In this document: piece after piece, positions 33,965 to 38,759 of the stretch | Layout: the number at the start of each line of letters is the position of its first letter | Numbering within the stretch: the first letter of the stretch is position 1 | Assembly (NCBI GenBank): GCA_029777095.1 | Contig: JAKOTS010000032.1 | Coordinates: forward strand, 199,039-237,797 | DNA from: Actinomycetes bacterium | GTDB lineage: Bacteria > Actinomycetota > Actinomycetes > Actinomycetales > Microbacteriaceae | Direction: 5' to 3' | DNA: 38,759 nucleotides | Translations under genes and position numbers: made by a program | The notes under the pieces: model-generated | What the model was told of the DNA's origin: nothing | What the model saw: the letters and a program-made list of their open reading frames with translations, nothing else | Databases searched by the model: none

Positions 33965-35025
33965 GCGTGCGTCGTGTGCTGGTGGTGCTCGGGGTGGCTT
34001 TTACGATCTATCAGGCCGCGCGCGGCATGATTTGGACTGAGCCCCCGGCGCATCCGTGGCTGATGGTTCTTGCGGTTGTGCTCTACCTCGTCGTGACGGC
34101 GCTGTGCCTGTTCACGACGCGTACTCCTCCGCCACTGTCGCCGGAGGGCGAAGAGACTCGGGGCGAGCTGGTCATGCGCCGCCTGGGGCGGCGGGTGTCG
34201 AGCTACCTCCCGCTGTGGGTCGGGTTCTTGGCGCTTGCCACCACGTTCATCGTGCCGACCGCGGTGGGCATCGCGGTCGGGCCGAAGGCAGAACTGCCGA
34301 CGTATGGCACCTGGTATATCGGGGGTCTCGGCGCCCTCATGGTGGTTGTCATGGTGCGCCGGCGGCACCTGATCGCCTGGGGTGGGACCATCGCCCTCAC
34401 ACTCGGTGCCCTCTATTGGATGGGCCCCGACGCGCTTCGCCTCGGCGCAATCGGGTCGATCGTGTGGGTGGGCGTCGCACACCTGCTGCAATGGTCGACC
34501 GATCGTGCGGCCCGCGACACCGCGACGCTCGCCGAGCTCGAGAGCGCGGCATCCGCCTGGCAAGCAGCGCAGGAGGGCCGCGACGGCGAGCGCCGTGTGC
34601 AAGTCCAGCGGGCGCTCGCGATCGCCGGCCCCGTGCTCACACGAGTGATCGTGCATGAGGGCGCGCTCTCTGAAGAAGAACGCCAGGTTGCGGGCCTTGC
34701 CGAAGCGCGCCTTCGCGATGAGCTTCGCGGCATGCGTCTGCTTGACGACCGGGTACGCGCCGTCATCCAGGAGGCGCGACAGCACGGCGTGCAGGTGACG
34801 ATGTTCGATGATGGTGGTCTTGATGGGGTGGATGCCGCAGCCCTCACCGCGATCCGTGCACAGCTTGCCGAGACCATCGCCACCGCGCGGTCGCGACGCC
34901 TGATCATTCGTACGTCACCACACGAGCGCGTGGCCGTCACGATCGTGGGGCGCTCCGATGGGGCGCAACCGGAAGAAGACGACAGCGTTGACCTCTGGCA
35001 CGAGATCGAGCACACCGGTCGTTGA
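33958..35025 (+). CDS. Six-helix membrane protein, apparent pseudo-histidine kinase
   Basis: No established family is recognised. The 355 residues have the same plan as the kinase before it: six hydrophobic helices (about 6-22, 33-53, 85-107, 118-134, 138-154, 159-177), a helical linker rich in Ala, Glu and Arg, then an alpha/beta domain. ERRVQVQRALAIAGPVL (211-227) lines up with the kinase's EERVEIAGLMHDSVL, but no His is in the phospho-acceptor place. AQLAETIATARSRR (301-314) lines up with the N-box, without Asn or His, and nothing like a G-box follows before the acidic C-terminus. My inference is a degenerate kinase paralogue that partners or inhibits the active one. The start codon lies inside the kinase gene (seven-base overlap). 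Confidence 0.75.
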   Translation: MVSVRRVLVVLGVAFTIYQAARGMIWTEPPAHPWLMVLAVVLYLVVTALCLFTTRTPPPLSPEGEETRGELVMRRLGRRVSSYLPLWVGFLALATTFIVPTAVGIAVGPKAELPTYGTWYIGGLGALMVVVMVRRRHLIAWGGTIALTLGALYWMGPDALRLGAIGSIVWVGVAHLLQWSTDRAARDTATLAELESAASAWQAAQEGRDGERRVQVQRALAIAGPVLTRVIVHEGALSEEERQVAGLAEARLRDELRGMRLLDDRVRAVIQEARQHGVQVTMFDDGGLDGVDAAALTAIRAQLAETIATARSRRLIIRTSPHERVAVTIVGRSDGAQPEEDDSVDLWHEIEHTGR

Positions 35026-35264
35026 CCGAGCGCACCGGCCGCCGATTGCCACGGCTCAAGTGTTGGGGGCGAGGGGCGGCGAAGCCGCCTGCCCCTCGCC
35101 GCGAGCAGAGCAGTTACCCGAAACCACTCTGCTACCGGCCGCCCACTGCCTACCCTGTGACAGCTAGCCCGGACGCAGACACGATAGTCATGCGCAGGTC
35201 TAGTCTTGCCGAGCCGCGTCGCTGTGTCTGTAGGTACTTTGGTGGACACGGGGGCCCGAACCTG
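35026..35264. other. Structured gap between convergent genes
   Basis: 239 bases without a gene, between the signalling operon and accE. Besides the GC-rich stem listed separately, GCAGAG (35105-35110) can pair with CTCTGC (35127-35132), and CAGACAC (35176-35182) with GTGTCTG (35224-35230). A T-loop-like GGTTCGGGCCC occurs on the minus strand near the accE stop, but no tRNA folds around it. A small RNA is possible but not supported. Confidence 0.5.
35068..35100. terminator. GC-rich stem downstream of the signalling operon
   Basis: GGCGAGGGGC (35068-35077) pairs with GCCCCTCGCC (35091-35100). An inner GGC/GCC pair tightens around GAA, with a four-base bulge. It lies 43 bases after the last stop codon. 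Without a T-run it is only a probable terminator. Confidence 0.55.
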
Positions 35265-35516
35265 CTACCTCCCGTAGCGCTCCCAGGCACCGGGACCGTG
35301 CGAAAGGGGTCGGCGCATCTCGCGCTGTGCCCGCGCCCACGCGCTCGCGGGCGGGGTGTCGTCGGCGACCGCGCCCACCACCTCGGCGTCATACGCCTCG
35401 GTCACGACGGCGATCAGCGCCGCAAGCTCATCCTCGGTGGGGTTGCCGCGCAGCACCGAGATCTCGATCGGCGCTGGTTCATTCGCGCTCGCGGCGGCCG
35501 CGGCATCCAGGCTCAT
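35265..35516 (-). CDS. accE: Acyl-CoA carboxylase epsilon subunit
   Basis: Small accessory subunit that in actinobacteria links alpha and beta subunits and raises activity. Only 83 residues: an Ala-rich start ([14 protein letters not shown]) then the conserved core [20 protein letters not shown]. The C-terminal [28 protein letters not shown] end is typical of the family. The ATG at 35514-35516 overlaps the accD stop by four bases (ATGA), so the two are translationally coupled. A much longer in-frame extension antisense-like through accD is rejected. The core match and its position directly after accD make the call firm despite the size. Confidence 0.93.
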   Translation of the reverse strand: MSLDAAAAASANEPAPIEISVLRGNPTEDELAALIAVVTEAYDAEVVGAVADDTPPASAWARAQREMRRPLSHGPGAWERYGR

Positions 35517-37102
35517 AGCGGAATGTTTCCGTGCTTCTTGGGTGGCTGCGTTGCGCGCTTGCCGCGCAGGGCACGGAAGGCCTTCGCAACCGAGACGCGC
35601 GTGGTGGCCGGCTCGATGATGCTGTCGATCTCGCCGCGTTCGGCGGCGAGGAAGGGGGAGGCAACGTTGTAGGTGTACTCGTTCGCGAGGCGCGTGCGCA
35701 CCGCGGCAACGTCTTCGCCGTTCTCTTCGGCGGCCTTGATCTCGCTGCGATAGAGAATGTTGACTGCGCCCTGGCCGCCCATCACGGCGATCTCGGCCGT
35801 GGGCCACGCCAGGTTCATGTCGGCACCGAGCTGCTTTGAGCCCATCACGATGTAGGCGCCGCCGTAGGCCTTGCGCAGGATCACGGTCACCAGCGGCACG
35901 GTGGCCTCGGCGTACGCATAGAGCAGTTTGGCGCCGCGGCGAATGACGCCGGTCCACTCCTGGTCGGTGCCGGGTAGGTAGCCGGGCACGTCGACGAGCG
36001 TGAGAATCGGGATCGAGAACGCGTCGCAGAAGCGCACGAAGCGGCTGGCCTTCTCGCCAGCCTCGATGTTCAGCGTTCCGGCCATCTGCGAAGGCTGGTT
36101 CGCGACGATGCCGACCGAGCGGCCCTCGATGCGACTGAAGCCGATCAGGATGTTCGGGGCGTACAGCGGCTGCACCTCGAGAAACTCGCCACCATCAACG
36201 ACATGCGAGATGACCGTGCGCATGTCGTAGGGCTGGTTCGGCGAATCGGGGATGATCGTGTTCAGCACCCGATCGGCGTCGGTGGTTTCGAACTCGAACT
36301 CCGACTCGTACTTGGGCAGCTCGGCCATGTTGTTGTCGGGGAGGAAGCTCAGCATCGTGCGGACGTAGTCGAGCGCTTCGTCTTCGTCTTCAGCGAGGTA
36401 GTGCGCAACACCCGAACGCGTGTTGTGCGTGTAGGCGCCGCCGAGCTCTTCCATGCCCACGTCTTCGCCGGTCACGGTCTTGATCACGTCGGGGCCGGTG
36501 ACGAACATCTGGCTGGTCTTGTCGACCATCACGACGAAGTCGGTGAGCGCGGGTGAGTAGACGGCACCACCGGCGGCGGGGCCCATGATGATCGAGATCT
36601 GGGGGATCACGCCGGAGGCGGCGGTGTTGAGGCGGAAGATCTCGCCGTACTTGCCCAGTGCGACGACACCCTCCTGGATCCGGGCGCCGCCCGAGTCGAG
36701 AATGCCGATGATCGGCACGCCTGTGCGGAGCGCGAGCTCCATCACCTTGATGATCTTGTCGCCGGCCACCTCGCCGAGCGAGCCGCCAAACGTCGAGAAG
36801 TCTTGTGAATAGACCGCCACCTGGCGGCCGTGGATCGTGCCCACGCCGGTGACAACAGAGTCGCCGTAGGGCCGCGCGCTGTCCATACCGAAGGCCGTGG
36901 TGCGGTGGCGCACATACTCGTCGAGCTCAACGAAACTGCCCTGGTCGAGGAGCAGCTCGATGCGCTCGCGGGCGGTCATCTTGCCCTTGGCATGCTGCTT
37001 CACCTGCGCGTTCGCCTCGGCGGCCACGACGGCGTCGTTGTATCGCTGGCGGAGGTCGGCGATCTTGCCGGCGGTGGTCGGGAGATCGGGTTGCACGGTC
37101 AC
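35513..37102 (-). CDS. accD: Acyl-CoA carboxylase beta subunit (carboxyltransferase)
   Basis: Transfers the carboxyl group from biotin to acetyl- or propionyl-CoA, making malonyl- or methylmalonyl-CoA for lipid synthesis. The 529-residue length fits PccB/AccD5. [15 protein letters not shown], the first oxyanion region around [10 protein letters not shown] and [17 protein letters not shown], and the second-half segments [12 protein letters not shown] and [10 protein letters not shown] are all present. Acyl-chain preference is not certain from sequence. It starts with a GTG at 37100-37102 with TAGAGT six bases upstream. It forms an operon with accE, is divergent from birA and is separated from the alpha subunit by about 7.5 kb. 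Confidence 0.96.
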   Translation of the reverse strand: MTVQPDLPTTAGKIADLRQRYNDAVVAAEANAQVKQHAKGKMTARERIELLLDQGSFVELDEYVRHRTTAFGMDSARPYGDSVVTGVGTIHGRQVAVYSQDFSTFGGSLGEVAGDKIIKVMELALRTGVPIIGILDSGGARIQEGVVALGKYGEIFRLNTAASGVIPQISIIMGPAAGGAVYSPALTDFVVMVDKTSQMFVTGPDVIKTVTGEDVGMEELGGAYTHNTRSGVAHYLAEDEDEALDYVRTMLSFLPDNNMAELPKYESEFEFETTDADRVLNTIIPDSPNQPYDMRTVISHVVDGGEFLEVQPLYAPNILIGFSRIEGRSVGIVANQPSQMAGTLNIEAGEKASRFVRFCDAFSIPILTLVDVPGYLPGTDQEWTGVIRRGAKLLYAYAEATVPLVTVILRKAYGGAYIVMGSKQLGADMNLAWPTAEIAVMGGQGAVNILYRSEIKAAEENGEDVAAVRTRLANEYTYNVASPFLAAERGEIDSIIEPATTRVSVAKAFRALRGKRATQPPKKHGNIPL

Positions 37103-37108
37103 GATTTC

Positions 37109-37114
37109 ACTCTA
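37109..37114 (-). promoter_or_regulatory. Candidate -10 hexamer, leaderless accD
   Basis: TAGAGT on the minus strand, six bases before the GTG start of accD; identical to the element upstream of the purine nucleoside phosphorylase. Confidence 0.65.
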
Positions 37115-37240
37115 TCGGGGGGTGACGGACTTGTGCCCTTGCCGTATCTACACAATGGCGTGCCGGTTCTGTTGTGGGTCGGCGCAGTTTGGGGTGCGGC
37201 ATCCGCTTTCACGGTGCGGTTCCCGGGCGCGTCGCGAAGC

Positions 37241-37246
37241 TACGAT
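37241..37246 (+). promoter_or_regulatory. Candidate -10 hexamer, leaderless birA
   Basis: TACGAT, seven bases before the ATG at 37254. Confidence 0.6.
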
Positions 37247-37253
37247 CAGAGCC

Positions 37254-38054
37254 ATGGATGCCACCACCACGACTTTTGCGCACTGCCTCGACTTTGCGCC
37301 TCGCCTGTTGAACCTCGAATCGACGGGATCGACGAATGCAGACCTGGTGGCAGAAGTGCGTGCCGACCCCGAAGAGTGGCCCGAAGGATCGGTGCTGCTC
37401 ACCCAGGACCAGCGCGCCGGGCGTGGGCGCTTGGATCGTGAGTGGACGACGCCGCCAGGGAGCGCGCTCGCGGCATCCGTCGTGGTCGACGCGGAGGGCG
37501 TTCCAGCCGACGCGCGCGGCTGGTTGCCGCTCATCGCCGGCGTCGCGATGACCCGTGCCGTGACCCGTGCCGTGCGCGGCACAGGGCACAAAGTTTCGCT
37601 CAAGTGGCCGAATGACGTGCTCGTTGACGGGCAGAAGATCAGTGGGATCCTCGCCGAAATGGTGACCGGCAGCGAGCGCGATGCGATCGTCGTCGGCGTG
37701 GGCGTCAACACAGCGATGACCGTCGAGCAGTTGCCAGTCGACACCGCGACCTCGTTCGCGGCGCTCGGGATCGATGCCGACGTCGACCTGCTGCTTGTGG
37801 CCTATCTCTTCACCATCAGCGAGCGGTGGGACGCGCTGCGCGCGACGCAGGGCAACCCGTTCACCGCCGGCGTCCACCACGAGGTCGTCGCGGTCTGCGG
37901 CACGATCGGCACCGAAGTGCTCGTGCACCTGCCCGGTGGCGACGAACTGCGCGGCGAGGCATTCGGAATCGACGAATTCGGCCGGTTGCAGGTGCGCACC
38001 GCCGACGGCACCGAGACCGTCGTCTCGGCCGGAGACGTCGTGCACGTGCGCTAA
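37254..38054 (+). CDS. birA: Biotin--[biotin carboxyl-carrier protein] ligase
   Basis: Activates biotin with ATP and attaches it to the carrier lysine of the carboxylase alpha subunit. The 266 residues start directly with the catalytic domain; there is no N-terminal DNA-binding domain, so this is the non-repressor type. Motifs: STGSTNADL near residue 25, the biotinyl-AMP loop QRAGRGRLDREW (family GRGRxxRxW, with Leu-Asp in the variable places) and LKWPNDVLVDGQKISGILAE. A small beta domain ends the protein. The ATG at 37254 is chosen over upstream in-frame starts because of the conserved core and a TACGAT hexamer seven bases before it. It is divergent from accD, its functional partner system. 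Confidence 0.95.
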   Translation: MDATTTTFAHCLDFAPRLLNLESTGSTNADLVAEVRADPEEWPEGSVLLTQDQRAGRGRLDREWTTPPGSALAASVVVDAEGVPADARGWLPLIAGVAMTRAVTRAVRGTGHKVSLKWPNDVLVDGQKISGILAEMVTGSERDAIVVGVGVNTAMTVEQLPVDTATSFAALGIDADVDLLLVAYLFTISERWDALRATQGNPFTAGVHHEVVAVCGTIGTEVLVHLPGGDELRGEAFGIDEFGRLQVRTADGTETVVSAGDVVHVR

Positions 38055-38095
38055 TTGCACGGCCTCGCCTGCGCCGTTCTGTCGGCGCGGGCGGG

Positions 38096-38101
38096 CACAA
38101 T
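38096..38101 (+). promoter_or_regulatory. Candidate -10 hexamer, leaderless PH-domain gene
   Basis: CACAAT, six bases before the GTG at 38108; the first base departs from TANNNT. Confidence 0.45.
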
Positions 38102-38107
38102 GGTGGA

Positions 38108-38695
38108 GTGAGCCAGCCGAGTACGTACGGGGGACGACCCCACACGCCGCCGCCTGGCGCGCCCGTGCCCGAACTGCTGGTCGCACGGTTTCACGGTCAT
38201 GCGCGCAGGCTCTTCTGGTGCGCGCTCGTGCTCATCGCCGTCGCGGGCGCCGCGGCATATTTCTACAACAATGTGCCGGCACCGTTTGAGAATTGGATGG
38301 TGCTCGCCGCCGCCGCGCTCGTGATCTTGGTCGCCGTGGTCTGGCCGTTTCTGGTCTGGCTCACCCGTGGCTACACGATCACCACGCGCCGCGTGATCGC
38401 GCGTTCGGGCCTGTTTCGTCGCCAGAGCGCCGAGCTGCCGCACGCGCGGGGCTACGCGATCGCGGTGCGGCGTGGGCCCATCCAGCGCATGTGGGGCGCG
38501 GGCACGATCATACTCAACAGCGGGCTCGATGTTCCGCTTCGCCTCGTGAATGTGCCCTCAGTGGCGCTCGTGCAAGAGACGCTGGCCGATCAAATTGAGG
38601 TCGGGCAGATTCTTGCGCACCGCGATGAGCAGGCCGCTTCGGGCGCGATGGCGACCGAACCGACCGAGTTCCCCGGCTCGCAGCCGAACGCCTAG
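38108..38695 (+). CDS. PH-domain (bPH2) membrane protein
   Basis: Small membrane protein, 195 residues, of unknown function. A Pro-rich N-terminus (MSQPSTYGGRPHTPPPG) is followed by two helices (about 36-55 and 63-85). A bacterial pleckstrin-homology-like domain follows, with the recurrent pattern YTITTRRVIARSGLFRRQ and later WGAGTIILNSG. The C-terminus is an acidic Ala/Glu/Pro tail. The GTG at 38108 is chosen because it begins the Pro-rich tail 53 bases after birA and a CACAAT hexamer lies six bases before it; a longer in-frame extension into birA is rejected. Mycobacteria carry a gene of this type next to birA and upstream of purK (recalled), so purK may follow outside the window. Confidence 0.88.
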   Translation: MSQPSTYGGRPHTPPPGAPVPELLVARFHGHARRLFWCALVLIAVAGAAAYFYNNVPAPFENWMVLAAAALVILVAVVWPFLVWLTRGYTITTRRVIARSGLFRRQSAELPHARGYAIAVRRGPIQRMWGAGTIILNSGLDVPLRLVNVPSVALVQETLADQIEVGQILAHRDEQAASGAMATEPTEFPGSQPNA

Positions 38696-38759
38696 CCGGA
38701 GCGCTCGCCGCGACTTCGCCGAACCGTGCACGAGGTGCGCTCGAGTGCGCGAAGATAGA
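38696..38759. other. Window end, no feature called
   Basis: 64 bases after the PH-domain gene with no recognisable coding start, terminator or RNA. The window ends here. Confidence 0.5.

Noticed and set aside
35230..35300. Possible tRNA or tmRNA 3' end on the minus strand (GGTTCGGGCCC followed by CCACCA)
   Set aside because: The T-stem does not pair and no acceptor, D or anticodon arm fits.

Overview
GC-rich (roughly two thirds G+C) chromosomal DNA from an actinobacterium, most likely a member of the Microbacteriaceae. The evidence is the codon use, the many GTG starts, the three-subunit acyl-CoA carboxylase (alpha, beta, small epsilon), the LpdA-type quinone reductase without redox cysteines, and a gene order that, from memory of the H37Rv annotation, follows the Mycobacterium tuberculosis stretch from trpS through sdh, cdd-deoA-add, deoD-pmmB and lpdA to accA3-maf-accE5-accD5-birA. 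Most of the window is core genome. No phage, transposase, CRISPR, rRNA or tRNA gene was found.

Layout. 1-351: non-coding, with a 19-bp inverted repeat and a 9-bp tandem repeat. 352-3603 (-): trpS, exodeoxyribonuclease III and a YihY/BrkB membrane protein. 3766-7287 (-): the succinate dehydrogenase operon sdhCDAB, closed by a perfect 19-bp terminator stem. 7457-8572 (+): manC. 8769-17108 (+): a nucleoside uptake and salvage block, consisting of a BMP-family lipoprotein, a terminator, a NupABC-type ABC transporter, cytidine deaminase, pyrimidine-nucleoside phosphorylase and adenosine deaminase. 17178-21325 (-): a TauE/SafE-type exporter coupled to a metal P-type ATPase, then an MFS exporter. 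21444-24082 (-): purine nucleoside phosphorylase coupled to a PGM2-like sugar-phosphate mutase, probably a phosphopentomutase that sends ribose-1-phosphate into central metabolism. 24196-25632 (+): lpdA. 25633-26292: non-coding, with a tandem 285-bp duplication rich in hairpins. 26293-28827 (-): acyl-CoA carboxylase alpha and maf. 28962-35025: a TRAM-domain RNA methyltransferase, an MFS transporter and a three-gene signalling operon. 35265-37102 (-): accE and accD. 37254-38695 (+): birA and a PH-domain membrane protein.

How the genes work together. The transporter imports nucleosides. Cdd, the two phosphorylases and Add break them down to bases and pentose-1-phosphates, and the mutase passes the sugar on. 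BirA biotinylates the carboxylase alpha subunit, which pairs with AccD and AccE. The succinate dehydrogenase and LpdA both feed electrons to quinones.

Points worth a second look. (1) A response regulator, a histidine kinase and a third six-helix membrane protein overlap in one operon; the third looks like a histidine kinase that has lost its phospho-accepting histidine and nucleotide-binding boxes. (2) Fourteen genes, most of the likely transcription-unit heads, carry a TANNNT-like hexamer exactly 6 or 7 bases before the start codon, the geometry of leaderless transcription. (3) The 285-bp tandem repeat has a near-identical hairpin core inside decaying flanks. (4) The heptamer GGATGCC/GGCATCC appears strongly enriched.
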